A stretch of DNA of 64,000 nucleotides from Novosphingobium sp. JCM 18896 (lineage in GTDB: Bacteria > Pseudomonadota > Alphaproteobacteria > Sphingomonadales > Sphingomonadaceae). Under the pieces are notes generated by a model. The model was not told the DNA's origin. It was given only the letters and a program-made list of their open reading frames with translations, and searched no databases. The first letter of the stretch is position 1. Each line of letters opens with the position of its first letter. The translations under genes were made by a program, and so were the position numbers. Below are positions 35,577 through 43,918 of the stretch, piece by piece. The stretch covers positions 1 through 64,000 of the forward strand of contig NZ_JAPCZF010000001.1 of assembly GCF_025938095.1 (NCBI RefSeq), given 5' to 3'.

Positions 35577-37166
35577 ATGACCCAGACCACGCCGCGCTAT
35601 GTCTCGCCCAATCCGGCCGAGACGGCCGAGGGCTGGACGCTCGAACGCGTGACCCGGCCGAGCCGCCTGTTCGGCGCCAACGGCCTCCACACCGGCAAGG
35701 ACGGGCGCGTCTACGTCGCCTCGGTCGGCGGCAGCCAGGTCAGCGCGATCGACGTCGATACGCTCGAGATAGAGGCCTATGCGCCGATGGGCGGGCCGAT
35801 CACCGGACCCGACGACCTCGCCTTCGACGATGCCGGCAACCTCTACGTCACCGAGATCACCGAGAACCAGGTGCGCGTGCTGCGGCCCAACGGCACCAGC
35901 GACGTCATCGCCGACCTGCGCGTCGCCAATCCGATCATCTTCAAGCAGAACCGCCTGATCGCCGGCGAGCTGACCATGGGCGCCAGGATCGTCGAGCTCG
36001 ACCGCAACGGCGGCGCGCCGCGCACGATCATCGAGGGCGTGCCGATGGCCAATGCCTTCGACATCGGCCCCGACGGCAAGCTCTATTTCCCCGCCCAGGC
36101 GGCCAACGAGATCTGGCGCGTCAGCCTCGACGGCGGCGAGCCCGAGGTCGTGACCAAGGACCTCGGCGTGCCCGACTCGGTCAAGTTCCACCCCGACGGC
36201 TATATCGTCTCGACCCAGGTCTATTCGGGCCAGGTGCTCAAGATCGATCCGCGCACCGGCGAGAAGGAAGTGCTGGCCGACGTCGGGCCGGGGCTCGACA
36301 ACGTCGCCTTCGTCAACGGCCGGACCTTCGTCTCGCACATCACCGGTTCGATCCACGAGATCACCCCGGGCAAGGCCAAGCCGCTGGTCAAGAAGGGCAT
36401 GCAGTGGCCGCTGGGCCTGGCCGTGGCCGAAAGCGGCGAGCTGTTCATCGCCGACGGCGGCTTCACCTACACGCTCCAGGCCGGCGGTGAGCCCGAGCTG
36501 GCCGGCATGCTGTTCTCGCCGGGCTTCCCCGGCTGGGTCCGCGACGTGGCGGCGGCGGGGGCCGGCGAATGGATCGTCACCACGGCCAACGGCGACGTCG
36601 CCCGGTTCAACCCCGCCGGCCAGGCCAGCGAGATGCTGGCGCAGGGCTACGACCGCCTGATGGGCGTCGACCTGGCGGCGAGCGGGGCGGTGGTCTTCGC
36701 CGAGATGCCCACCGGCCGCCTGCTCTCGGTCGAGCGCGGCGAGGTCAGCGAACTGGCGCGCGGGCTCGACAAGCCGATGGGCGTCGCGATCGGCCCCGAC
36801 GGCGCGGTCTATGTCGCCGAGGCCGGGGCTGGGCGCGTCACCAAGGTCGCGGGCGGCAAGACCGAGACCGTGATCGACGGCCTCGGCACCCCCGAAGGCC
36901 TCGCGATCGCGGGCGGCAAGCTCTACGTCGTCGACACCGACAGCAAGCAGGTGATCGAGAGCGACCTGGCGGGCGGCAACCGCCGCGCGATCGGCGCCAA
37001 CCTGCCCGTCGGCGCCCCGGCCGGGATCGTCCCCAAGGAACTCGGTAGCGTCGGCGACATGTGCGGCCCGATGACGACCTTCGCCGGCCTCGCCGCCGGC
37101 GGCGACGGCACGATCTACGTCGCCGGTGCGGCCGAGGGCAGCGTGCTGGCCCTGCGGCCGGCCTGA
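35577..37166 (+). CDS. Beta-propeller protein, SMP-30/NHL-like, possible lactonase
   Basis: 529 aa with at least eight repeats of the type GPDDLAFDDAGNLYVTEI, FDIGPDGKLYFPAQ, LAVAESGELFIADG and GVAIGPDGAVYVAEAG, which predict a large (possibly double) propeller. No signal peptide was seen, so it is probably cytoplasmic. Family members hydrolyse lactones (gluconolactonase, SMP-30) or act as binding scaffolds. Next to a Baeyer-Villiger enzyme a lactonase role is attractive but unproven. The ATG at 35577 has GGGAGAG upstream; a very long open extension antisense to the SDR is not coding. EthD gene follows after 23 bases. Confidence 0.82.
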   Translation: MTQTTPRYVSPNPAETAEGWTLERVTRPSRLFGANGLHTGKDGRVYVASVGGSQVSAIDVDTLEIEAYAPMGGPITGPDDLAFDDAGNLYVTEITENQVRVLRPNGTSDVIADLRVANPIIFKQNRLIAGELTMGARIVELDRNGGAPRTIIEGVPMANAFDIGPDGKLYFPAQAANEIWRVSLDGGEPEVVTKDLGVPDSVKFHPDGYIVSTQVYSGQVLKIDPRTGEKEVLADVGPGLDNVAFVNGRTFVSHITGSIHEITPGKAKPLVKKGMQWPLGLAVAESGELFIADGGFTYTLQAGGEPELAGMLFSPGFPGWVRDVAAAGAGEWIVTTANGDVARFNPAGQASEMLAQGYDRLMGVDLAASGAVVFAEMPTGRLLSVERGEVSELARGLDKPMGVAIGPDGAVYVAEAGAGRVTKVAGGKTETVIDGLGTPEGLAIAGGKLYVVDTDSKQVIESDLAGGNRRAIGANLPVGAPAGIVPKELGSVGDMCGPMTTFAGLAAGGDGTIYVAGAAEGSVLALRPA

Positions 37167-37189
37167 CAGAACATCAGAGGAGAGAAACG

Positions 37190-37600
37190 ATGCTGAAGCA
37201 GATCTGCTTCTTCAAGAAGCGGCCCGACATGACCGCCGACGAGTTCATGGACTACTACGAGAACCAGCACTCGCAGCTGGCCAAGAAGTCGGGCGCCAAG
37301 CCGGCGATCCCCAACGCCGTGCGCTACGTCCGCCGCTACCTGAAGCCCGAGATCAACCCGGTGACGGGCCAGGTCCACGATTGCGGCTACGACTGCATCA
37401 TGGAAATCTGGTGGAACAGCCGCGAGGACTTCGAGAATTCGCAGCGCATCATCGCCGATCCCGAGCGCCTGCCGATGACCAAGGCCGATGAGAAGAACCT
37501 GTTCGCCAGCCACGACAATCCGATCGTGACCTGCATCGAATACGATTCGCCGATGGGCCCGAACGGTGAGACCGGCCGGGTCGAAGTGGTCTACGATTGA
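37190..37600 (+). CDS. EthD-domain protein
   Basis: 136 aa dimeric alpha-beta-barrel (ferredoxin-like) fold. QICFFKKRPDMTADEFMDYYEN with AKKSGAKPAIPNAVRYVRRYL matches EthD-type proteins. These small proteins accompany oxygenases in catabolic clusters and some act as lactone isomerases or decarboxylases. GAGGAGAG precedes the start. It is in an operon with the propeller protein and ends at a dispersed repeat. Confidence 0.85.
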   Translation: MLKQICFFKKRPDMTADEFMDYYENQHSQLAKKSGAKPAIPNAVRYVRRYLKPEINPVTGQVHDCGYDCIMEIWWNSREDFENSQRIIADPERLPMTKADEKNLFASHDNPIVTCIEYDSPMGPNGETGRVEVVYD

Positions 37601-37607
37601 TCTTAAG

Positions 37608-37748
37608 ATCCTCCCCATTTCGCGCAGCTAAATGGGGAGGGGACCGCCCGCGAAGCGGGTGGTGGAGGGGTATTGATAGAGCCCCTCCGTCAGCCACCTT
37701 CGGTGGCTGCCACCTCCCCATTTGCGCTGCGCAAAAATGGGGAGGATC
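37608..37748. repeat. Intergenic GGGGAGG-type inverted repeat element (copy 1)
   Basis: GATCCTCCCCATTT at the left and AAAATGGGGAGGATC at the right form terminal inverted repeats. Inside are AAATGGGGAGGGGACCGCCC, GGTGGTGGAGGGG, and the paired blocks CCACCTTCGGTGG. A related element lies at 55587-55721. Confidence 0.75.
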
Positions 37749-37754
37749 GTCAGC

Positions 37755-38273
37755 TCACTTGTACTGCCGGTGCCCGGTCGCGTCCTCTTCCTTGAACGCG
37801 GGGATCGGTTCGACCGCCTTCATCACCACCAGCGGGATCTTGCGGCTCGTCGACTTCTGGTAGTCGGCGTAGAACGGGAAGCCGTCGACCATGAAGTTCC
37901 AGATCTTCTCGTACTCGGCACCCTCGGGCTCGCGCCAGGTGCCGCGGAAGGCCTGGGTGGCGACCTGGAACTCGATCTCGGCCATTTCCTTGATGTTGAG
38001 ATACCAGTCGGGGTGCGTGTCGGCGCCGCCCTTCGAGCCGACGATCACCACTTCGCCGGCGATGTCGCCGTAGCAGAGCGCGGTGATGAAGGTCTTGCCG
38101 CTCTTGCGGCCCTTGTACTTGATCATGCAGTGAGTCGCGAACGAACGCCCGCCCACGGCGGTGATGTCCATGATGTGGCCTTCGGCACCGCCCGATTTGA
38201 GATACATTTCGCGGTGTTCGGCCACCCAGTCCTTGCGGACCGCGGCAATGGCGGATGACGATTCGTCGCTCAT
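37755..38273 (-). CDS. Nitroreductase-family deazaflavin (F420)/FMN-dependent oxidoreductase
   Basis: 172 aa, DUF385/Ddn-like split barrel: FATHCMIKYKGRKSGKTFITAL, VVIVGSKGGADTHPDWYLNI and FQVATQAFRGTWRE. These enzymes reduce quinones, nitro groups or enones with F420H2, and some bind FMN; whether this organism makes F420 cannot be judged here. The start at 38273 directly precedes a 196-base divergent region shared with the Rieske oxygenase; an open upstream extension has no similarity. Confidence 0.85.
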   Translation of the reverse strand: MSDESSSAIAAVRKDWVAEHREMYLKSGGAEGHIMDITAVGGRSFATHCMIKYKGRKSGKTFITALCYGDIAGEVVIVGSKGGADTHPDWYLNIKEMAEIEFQVATQAFRGTWREPEGAEYEKIWNFMVDGFPFYADYQKSTSRKIPLVVMKAVEPIPAFKEEDATGHRQYK

Positions 38274-38469
38274 GAAACTCTCCGTGAATTTGGTCGTGGA
38301 TACATGTTCTGTCGGCCATCTTCGGCATTTCGCCCGGGCTGTCCAGCCTGCAGGACCCTCGCTTTCTTGATCGCGGTCAATTATATGCTGAACGGGTGTG
38401 CAGTATTGCGCGCTCGTGCCAATACCGACATAGCGGGCCGATATAGGGCCGACACATGCGAGGGATGCG

Positions 38470-39831
38470 ATGACCGAGATGGGAAAGATCGTTGAGGCGG
38501 CGGACGAACTGACCGCACCGGTCACGATCGGGCCGGAAGCCTACATTTCCGAGGACTATGCCAGGGCCGAAGGCGAAAAGCTCTGGTCCAAGGTCTGGCT
38601 CCAGGCCGGCCGGCTCGAAGACATCTCCAATGTCGGCGACTTCATCACCTACGACGTGCTCAACGACTCGGTGATCATCATGCGCAGCAGCGAGACCGAA
38701 CTGCGCGCCTTCCATAACGTCTGCCCCCATCGCGGCCGCCGCCTGATCGACACGCCCAAGGGCAAGCGCAACGCACGCGGCAACAAGACCAACATCGTCT
38801 GCGGCTTCCACGGCTGGACCTTCGACCGCCAGGGCTCGTGCACCTATATCGAGCATCAGGAAGACTGGCAGGGCAAGCTGACCGAAGAGCGCACCGCGCT
38901 CGGCAAGGTCCAGGTCGATACCTGGGGCGGCTGGATCTGGATCAACCTCGATCCCGAAGCCGGCCCGCTCGCCGAATATCTCGAGCCTGCGGCCAGCCTG
39001 CTCGATCCGTTCGAACTGCAGAACATGCGCCCGCGCTGGCGCAAGTGGGTGGTGTTCGACTGCAACTGGAAGGTCGCGATGGAGGCCTTCAACGAGACCT
39101 ATCACGTCTCGACCACGCACCCCGAATTCATGGAATTCGGCCAGTTCCGCGGCTGGGGCCGCAACCAGGGACTGCACTCGAACATCGGCTACGATGCGCC
39201 CAAGGGCCGCGAAGAGGATCAGGCCAAGCTGCGTCTCGGCGCCGGCGACGATCCTCGCAAGTCGACCTGGGAAATGCAGGACTTCACCTGGAAGAACGCC
39301 AACACCAACACGACCATGACCCTGGTCGAGGCGGCCAAGCGGCTGGTCGACGAACTGCCCGAAGACACTCCGGCGCCCGAAGTGTCGAAGCACTGGCTGG
39401 CCTCGGCGCGTGCGGCCGACGAGGCGCGCGGCGTGGTCTGGCCCGTGGTCGCGCCCGAGCACACGGCCAAGACTGGCACCTCGTGGCAGATCTTCCCGAA
39501 CACGCAGATCGGCCATGCGGTCAACAACATGCTGGTCTACCACTATCGGCCCTACAAGGCCGACCCGAACAAGTGCATCTTCGAGGCGTCGGTCTACGAG
39601 CTGTACCCGGAAGGCGAAGCGCCCGAGACCGAGTGGGAATATACCGAGCCCAACGACTGGCCGCCGGTGCTCCAGCAGGACTTCAACAACATGGCCGCGG
39701 TGCAGGAGGGCATGAAGAGCTCGGGCTTCCGCGGCACCCAGCCCAATCCCTACATGGAACGGACCGTGCCGAGCCTGCACTACAACCTGGCCAAGTTCAT
39801 GGGCACCGGCGCGCCGCGCAAGATCGATTGA
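38470..39831 (+). CDS. Rieske non-heme iron oxygenase, large (alpha) subunit
   Basis: 453 aa. The Rieske ligands are Cys-Pro-His in NVCPHRGRR and Cys-Gly-Phe-His in VCGFHGWTFD; the spacing between pairs is 23 residues, longer than the usual 15-17. The mononuclear iron site has NETYHVSTTHPEF. It hydroxylates, dihydroxylates or demethylates its substrate and needs a ferredoxin and a reductase, neither of which is encoded nearby. No beta subunit is adjacent, so a homotrimeric type is likely. GAGGG precedes the start. A hairpin follows the stop. Confidence 0.92.
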   Translation: MTEMGKIVEAADELTAPVTIGPEAYISEDYARAEGEKLWSKVWLQAGRLEDISNVGDFITYDVLNDSVIIMRSSETELRAFHNVCPHRGRRLIDTPKGKRNARGNKTNIVCGFHGWTFDRQGSCTYIEHQEDWQGKLTEERTALGKVQVDTWGGWIWINLDPEAGPLAEYLEPAASLLDPFELQNMRPRWRKWVVFDCNWKVAMEAFNETYHVSTTHPEFMEFGQFRGWGRNQGLHSNIGYDAPKGREEDQAKLRLGAGDDPRKSTWEMQDFTWKNANTNTTMTLVEAAKRLVDELPEDTPAPEVSKHWLASARAADEARGVVWPVVAPEHTAKTGTSWQIFPNTQIGHAVNNMLVYHYRPYKADPNKCIFEASVYELYPEGEAPETEWEYTEPNDWPPVLQQDFNNMAAVQEGMKSSGFRGTQPNPYMERTVPSLHYNLAKFMGTGAPRKID

Positions 39832-39839
39832 GGGGTCTG

Positions 39840-39861
39840 CCGAGCCGTTACGGCGGCTCGG
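39840..39861 (+). terminator. Hairpin after the Rieske oxygenase
   Basis: CCGAGCCG and CGGCTCGG pair around TTACGG, 8 bases after the stop codon. No T-run is present. Confidence 0.4.
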
Positions 39862-39920
39862 TGATCGCTCGACAGGCTCCATAGGGGACGGCTCATCGCG
39901 ATGAGCTCACCCATCTTTAC

Positions 39921-40022
39921 CGTCGTCCCTGCGAAGGCAGGGACCCAACCGAGCTCTCTTCCTGAAGCGGAAGGTGCGATGACGCGCTGTTGGCTAGGCC
40001 CCTGCCTGCGCAGGGGCGACGG
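39921..40022. repeat. Two short palindromic repeats (REP-like)
   Basis: CGTCGTCCCTGCGAAGGCAG at 39921-39940 continuing to 39945, and GCCCCTGCCTGCGCAGGGGC at 39998-40017. They are members of the same short-palindrome family seen at 41199, 47187, 47291, 47370, 57811 and 57877. Confidence 0.7.
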
Positions 40023-40079
40023 TGACTTGGTGTGATTGCTAAAGGGCCTTGGTGCGCAAGACCGCTGCCCGCCTAGGCC

Positions 40080-40238
40080 TCAACCCCGCTTCCGCGTCGC
40101 CTCGCGCACCCGCCGCAACAGGTCGTCGAACTCGCCGTCGCGCGGGACGAGGTAGATGTCCTTGAGGTCGCGCGCCACGGTCTTGAGCTCCCTCTCGGTC
40201 AGCAGCCCGATGGCGACGATCTTGTCGGTGCCCGTCAT
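40080..40238 (-). CDS. NepR-like micro-protein (52 aa), candidate anti-sigma factor
   Basis: 52 aa: the second half is LKDIYLVPRDGEFDDLLRRV. This matches the NepR-type helix pattern (Leu-x-x-Leu/Ile-Tyr, Pro, Asp, Phe, Asp-Leu-Leu-Arg) and resembles the product of 40965-41114. NepR proteins bind the stress sigma factor EcfG and are released by PhyR. Similarity is by eye and weak. It is the third ORF of a run of three micro-ORFs, 16 bases after the previous stop, with GCGGAA before its ATG. The region is otherwise intergenic. Confidence 0.5.
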   Translation of the reverse strand: MTGTDKIVAIGLLTERELKTVARDLKDIYLVPRDGEFDDLLRRVREATRKRG

Positions 40239-40254
40239 TTCCGCAATCTCGATC

Positions 40255-40392
40255 CTAACTAAACCACGCCGTCGGCAGTAGGCGGTTCAAAATTCCCGTC
40301 TCGTCCTTCGACGGCGTCGGGGTCGTGAGCATGAGCATGACGACATAGAGCGCCGTCAGGCCGACCATCACCCAGACAACCCTTCGCAGCAT
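40255..40392 (-). CDS. Single-TM micro-protein (45 aa)
   Basis: 45 aa with one membrane helix (VVWVMVGLTALYVVMLMLT) preceded by MLRR, so N-in topology is likely. Its ATG directly abuts the TGA of the 24-codon ORF upstream (TGAATG), which favours translational coupling. No family recognised. It may be a membrane partner of the NepR-like protein that follows, by position only. Confidence 0.45.
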   Translation of the reverse strand: MLRRVVWVMVGLTALYVVMLMLTTPTPSKDETGILNRLLPTAWFS

Positions 40393-40467
40393 TCAGGACG
40401 CGATCGCGTCGCCAAAGGCTCGTAGCCGGGGCCGCATGTCATTGGGATCGAGCCGGAAATCTTTCAT
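40393..40467 (-). CDS. Very short ORF (24 aa) coupled to the TM micro-protein
   Basis: 24 codons, ending MRPRLRAFGDAIAS. The stop TGA is followed immediately by the ATG of the 45-aa membrane ORF. It may be a leader peptide or non-coding. No ribosome site is evident. Confidence 0.25.
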   Translation of the reverse strand: MKDFRLDPNDMRPRLRAFGDAIAS

Positions 40468-40730
40468 CACGATAGATTACGCGAAAACGCGCATCGGGTT
40501 CCTTCAGTGTGGCACCGCTCGTCGCGTAAGTTGGCTGTTCAATCGATCGGTCCCGGCACTGAAGCGCCGCCGTAAATCGGACGAGCCGAGCATTGGCCTT
40601 AACCTATGTTTGTTCTTCTGCGCCACGAACCGTGATACAAGGCTGTCAGCATCGATCCGTATTTCGGCCAGTCGATGCCTGAGAGACAGCAGATCGTTAC
40701 GTGCTCCCGCCATAAGCATGGAACATCGTG

Positions 40731-40958
40731 ATGTCCGTTTTCTCGATCACGCCCACGAATCCCGATCATGCTCCGTTCGAGGTGACCTCGCGCGACGCCG
40801 CCGCGGTTCTGCATGCCATCGCCCGCGCCGATTGCGGCGAGGCCGACGTGCTCGAGAACGGCGCCTATATGTTTTCGGTCAGGCTGGATCCGAACGGGCT
40901 CTGGCACATTCACCAGCGCGTCGAACCGATCAATGTGCCGATATCGGCGCTTGGCTGA
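40731..40958 (+). CDS. Hypothetical protein, 75 aa
   Basis: A 75-aa frame with SVFSITPTNPDHAPFEVTSR, then DAAAVLHAIARADCGEADVL and YMFSVRLDPNGLWHIHQR. The alternation of helix and strand looks like a small alpha/beta protein, and codon use is GC-rich at third positions. No known domain is recognised. The ribosome site is poor. It converges on the micro-ORF at 40965 and ends six bases before it. The 263 bases upstream hold only a doubtful 71-codon minus-strand frame. Confidence 0.5.
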   Translation: MSVFSITPTNPDHAPFEVTSRDAAAVLHAIARADCGEADVLENGAYMFSVRLDPNGLWHIHQRVEPINVPISALG

Positions 40959-40964
40959 CGCGAT

Positions 40965-41114
40965 CTAACGACCCCCGCGCGCGATCGCGCGGAGCAGGTC
41001 GGAGAACTCGTCATCGTTGATCGGATCGTAGAGCTTGCGCATCCCCGTGTGGAGATTGCGCCGCTCTTCGGCGTCGATCCGGCGGAGCCGGCGGGGGGCG
41101 ATGGAACTGGACAT
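40965..41114 (-). CDS. NepR-like micro-protein (49 aa), candidate anti-sigma factor
   Basis: 49 aa, basic N-terminus (SSSIAPRRLRRIDAEERRN), then LHTGMRKLYDPINDDEFSDL ending LLRAIARGG. The core fits the NepR pattern [L/M]-R-x-L-Y-D-x(n)-[DE]-F-x-D-L-L and parallels the 52-aa product at 40080. The start is uncertain: GGAG is too close to this ATG, and a 79-codon version starts further upstream at 41204, inside the palindromic repeat. Its neighbour downstream is a HWE-type histidine kinase operon, the class of kinase that drives the PhyR-NepR-EcfG stress response. Confidence 0.5.
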   Translation of the reverse strand: MSSSIAPRRLRRIDAEERRNLHTGMRKLYDPINDDEFSDLLRAIARGGR

Positions 41115-41198
41115 GCTCCAGGATAACGCCGTGAGCGCCAAAGCGTTCCCTGTCGGCGACAGGTTGTTGTGCAATCTATTCTCGCTTTCCACCCTAAC

Positions 41199-41226
41199 CG
41201 TCATCCCCGCGAAGGCGGGGATCCAT
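41199..41226. repeat. Short palindromic repeat next to the HWE kinase stop
   Basis: CGTCATCCCCGCGAAGGCGG continuing GGATCCAT. It is the same family as 47291 and 47370. It ends 3 bases before the kinase stop codon and may serve as its 3' hairpin. Confidence 0.75.
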
Positions 41227-41229
41227 CAC

Positions 41230-43056
41230 CTACGTTGCCTGTTCGCTCGGCTGGCGCTGCCGGCACATCGCGCCGATTTCGCCCAGCAATTGCTTGGCGT
41301 CGAACGGCTTGCCCACCAACGGCGCGTCGACGTGGCCGGCGGGGAGATGGTCGCGGCCATAGCCGCTGACGAAGAGGAACGGCACGCCGGCCGCGGCGAG
41401 CGCGTCGGCGATGCCGTCGACGGGTTCGCCGTGGAGATTGCCGTCGAGCACCGCGCCGTCGATCGCGAGGTCGGCGATCAGGCGCAGCGCCGCGGCCGGG
41501 TCCGAGGCCGCGCCGACCACCACGGCGCCGGCGTCCTCGACCAGGCCGGTGAGTTCGAGCGCGATCAGCGGCTCGTCCTCGACGATCAGCAGGCGCAGAC
41601 CCTTGATGCCCTGGCCAGCACCCGTGCCCGCGGGCGAGCCGGGGGTGCCGGGCGCGGACGGTGCGAGCGGTGCGGTCTTCGCCGCGCCGAGCCAGGGCAG
41701 GGTCAGGCGCCAGGCGATGCCGGCGGGATCGTAGGTCGCGGTGGCGCCGCCGCCGTCGGCCTTGAGGCTGCGCTCGATCAGCGCCGTGCCGAAGCCGCGA
41801 TGGCTCGGCGCCGTGGGCGGGGGACCGCCGCGCTCGATCCAGTCGAGTTCGAGCAGGTTGTTGGCCACGCGCCAGGTCAGGCTCACGGTTCCCGCGGGCA
41901 CCGACAGCGCGCCGTATTTGTGCGCGTTGGTGACCAGTTCGTGGAGCACCAGCGCCAGATGCAGCGCCGGTTCGGGCGCGAGGTCGATGTCGGGGCCGCT
42001 GGCGATCAGGCGTTCGGGCGCGAAGGTGCCGATCGCCGCCTGGCCGGTGACGAGATCGCGCAGGCTGGCGCCCTGCCAGGTCGCGCTGCTGAGCAGCGAA
42101 TGCGCCTTGGCCAGCGACTGGACTCTGCCGAGGAAGGTCGGTGCGAAGTCCGAGGGGCCCGACGAATGGCGCAGGGTCTGCTGCGCGATCGCCTGGACCG
42201 AGGCGAGCGTGTTCTTGACCCGATGGTTGAGCTCGCCGACCAGCAGCCGCTGGGTTTCCTCGGCGCGCTTGCGTTCGGTCACGTCGAGCATCTGGACGTT
42301 GATCGAGATCAGCCGGCCATTGGCATCGCGCAGCGCCGAGCAATAGCACTCGCAGTCGAGCGTGTAGCCTTCGGCCGTGCAGAACTTGAGCGTGCGCGTC
42401 GCGCGCTCGGTCGTGCCGTCGATCATCGCCGCCATCAGTTCGGCGAAGTCTCCATCGTCGTCGGGGCTGATCCACTTGATCCGCGCGGCGCGGAAGCCCG
42501 CGACCTCGGCCGCGCGCCAGCCGAACAGCCGCTCGGCACCCTGCGACCAGGCGACGACGCGCTGGTCGCGATCGATCTCGACGATAGCCAGCGGCGAATT
42601 GTCGCTGTGCGCGGTCAGCCGGGCGAGCGCCGCGGCATGCTCGTCGCGCTGGCGCGCGAGTTCGGCGCGCTGGCGGTAGAGCTCGACGAAGATCTCGACC
42701 TTGCTGCGCACGACCTGCGGATCGACCGGCTTGAACAGATAGTCGACCGCGCCGGCCTCGTAGCCGCGGAAACGGCGACGCTCGTCGGTGCCCACGGCGG
42801 TCAGGAAGATGATCGGTACGCGCCGCGTGCGCTCGGTGCCGCGCATCAGTTCGGCCAGCTCGAAGCCGTCCATGCCGGGCATCTGCACGTCGAGCAGCGC
42901 CAGCGCGACGTCATGAACCAGCAGCAGTTCGAGCGCCTCGATCCCCGAGCGCGCCTGGAGCAGTTCGACCCCCTGGTCGCGCAGCAGCGCTTCGAGCGCG
43001 AGCAGGTTCTCGGGAACGTCGTCGACGGCGAGGACGCGGACGGGTTCAGGCAGCAT
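41230..43056 (-). CDS. REC-PAS-HWE histidine kinase-REC hybrid
   Basis: 608 aa. The N-terminal receiver has Asp56 (ALLDVQMPGMDG) and Lys109 (YLFKPVDP). A PAS/PAC domain spans about 150-262. The HWE/HisKA_2 dimerisation motif VGELNHRVKNTLASVQAIAQ carries phospho-His278, and the HATPase N box is LHELVTNAHKYGAL (Asn377). After a Pro/Gly linker there is a second receiver with Asp538 (VLDGNLHG) and Lys583. HWE kinases are typical of alphaproteobacterial light and stress signalling. It overlaps cheR upstream by 11 bases, so the three signalling genes form one operon. Confidence 0.92.
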   Translation of the reverse strand: MLPEPVRVLAVDDVPENLLALEALLRDQGVELLQARSGIEALELLLVHDVALALLDVQMPGMDGFELAELMRGTERTRRVPIIFLTAVGTDERRRFRGYEAGAVDYLFKPVDPQVVRSKVEIFVELYRQRAELARQRDEHAAALARLTAHSDNSPLAIVEIDRDQRVVAWSQGAERLFGWRAAEVAGFRAARIKWISPDDDGDFAELMAAMIDGTTERATRTLKFCTAEGYTLDCECYCSALRDANGRLISINVQMLDVTERKRAEETQRLLVGELNHRVKNTLASVQAIAQQTLRHSSGPSDFAPTFLGRVQSLAKAHSLLSSATWQGASLRDLVTGQAAIGTFAPERLIASGPDIDLAPEPALHLALVLHELVTNAHKYGALSVPAGTVSLTWRVANNLLELDWIERGGPPPTAPSHRGFGTALIERSLKADGGGATATYDPAGIAWRLTLPWLGAAKTAPLAPSAPGTPGSPAGTGAGQGIKGLRLLIVEDEPLIALELTGLVEDAGAVVVGAASDPAAALRLIADLAIDGAVLDGNLHGEPVDGIADALAAAGVPFLFVSGYGRDHLPAGHVDAPLVGKPFDAKQLLGEIGAMCRQRQPSEQAT

Positions 43057-43918
43057 CAGCGATCCCCCGTAGTGGCGCGGTGTTGCGGCGGTAGATCTTC
43101 TCGCGTTCGTCGAAGTCGGCGAAGGCGTCGGAATGGCGCGAGAAGCGCAGGGTTTCCTTCGAGCCGAGCCCGAGGAAACCGCTGCGCACGAGGGATTCCC
43201 CGAAAAGGCCGAGCGCGCGGTCCTGCAGGTCGCGGTCGAAGTAGATCAGCACGTTGCGGCTGGAGACGAGGTGGACTTCGGAGAACACCTCGTCGCTGGC
43301 GAGGTTGTGCTCGGCGAAGACCGCGCGGCGGCGCAGCGTCTTGTCGAACACTGCGGCGCCATAGGCCGCCGTGTAGTAGTCCGACAGCGAGGCCTTGCCG
43401 CCGGCCAGGCGGTGGTTCTCGGTGAACTGCGGGATCCGCTGGAGATCGTAGATCCCCGCCTCGGCCTTGGTCAGCGCGGCGGGGCTGATGTCGGTGCAGT
43501 AGAAGATCGTGCGATCCTCGAGCCCTTCCTCGCGGAACAGGATCGCCAGCGAATAGAACTCCTCGCCGTTGGCGCAGCCTGCGATCCAGACCTTGAGCGA
43601 GGGATAGGTGCGCAGGTGCGGCACCACCTTCTGGCGCAGCGCGAGGAAATAGGCGGGGTCGCGGAACATCTCGCTGACCTGGATCGTCAGGAAGCCCATC
43701 AGCTCGGCAAAGGCGGCGGGCTCGCGTAGCAGGCGGTGCTGGAGCTCGGACAGGCTGGCGAGGCCGAACCGCCCGAGCGCGCGCGCCATGCGCCGGTGCA
43801 GCGAGGCGCGCGAATAGCCGCGGAAGTCGTAGTGGTACTGACGCCACACGGCTTCGAGCAGGAGATCGAGCTCGATCTCCTCGTGCGGTTCGAAGGTCTC
43901 GATCAGCGCGGCATCCAT
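43046..43918 (-). CDS. CheR-type protein-glutamate O-methyltransferase
   Basis: 290 aa. The N-terminal helical domain (GYSRASLHRRMARALGRFGL) and the SAM-binding motif VWIAGCANGEEFYSLAILF are diagnostic, with CTDISPAALTKAEAGIY and SSRNVLIYFDRDLQDRAL downstream. It methylates glutamates of a receptor or sensor with SAM. No chemoreceptor or cheB is adjacent, so the target may be one of the two flanking kinases. The start was set at ATG 43918, which overlaps the upstream kinase by 16 bases. Confidence 0.92.
   Translation of the reverse strand: MDAALIETFEPHEEIELDLLLEAVWRQYHYDFRGYSRASLHRRMARALGRFGLASLSELQHRLLREPAAFAELMGFLTIQVSEMFRDPAYFLALRQKVVPHLRTYPSLKVWIAGCANGEEFYSLAILFREEGLEDRTIFYCTDISPAALTKAEAGIYDLQRIPQFTENHRLAGGKASLSDYYTAAYGAAVFDKTLRRRAVFAEHNLASDEVFSEVHLVSSRNVLIYFDRDLQDRALGLFGESLVRSGFLGLGSKETLRFSRHSDAFADFDEREKIYRRNTAPLRGIADAA

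Noticed and set aside
40504..40719. 71-codon minus-strand frame between the micro-ORFs and 40731
   Set aside because: No ribosome site, codon use unlike the rest of the window, and no domain; left as a doubtful frame, not a gene.
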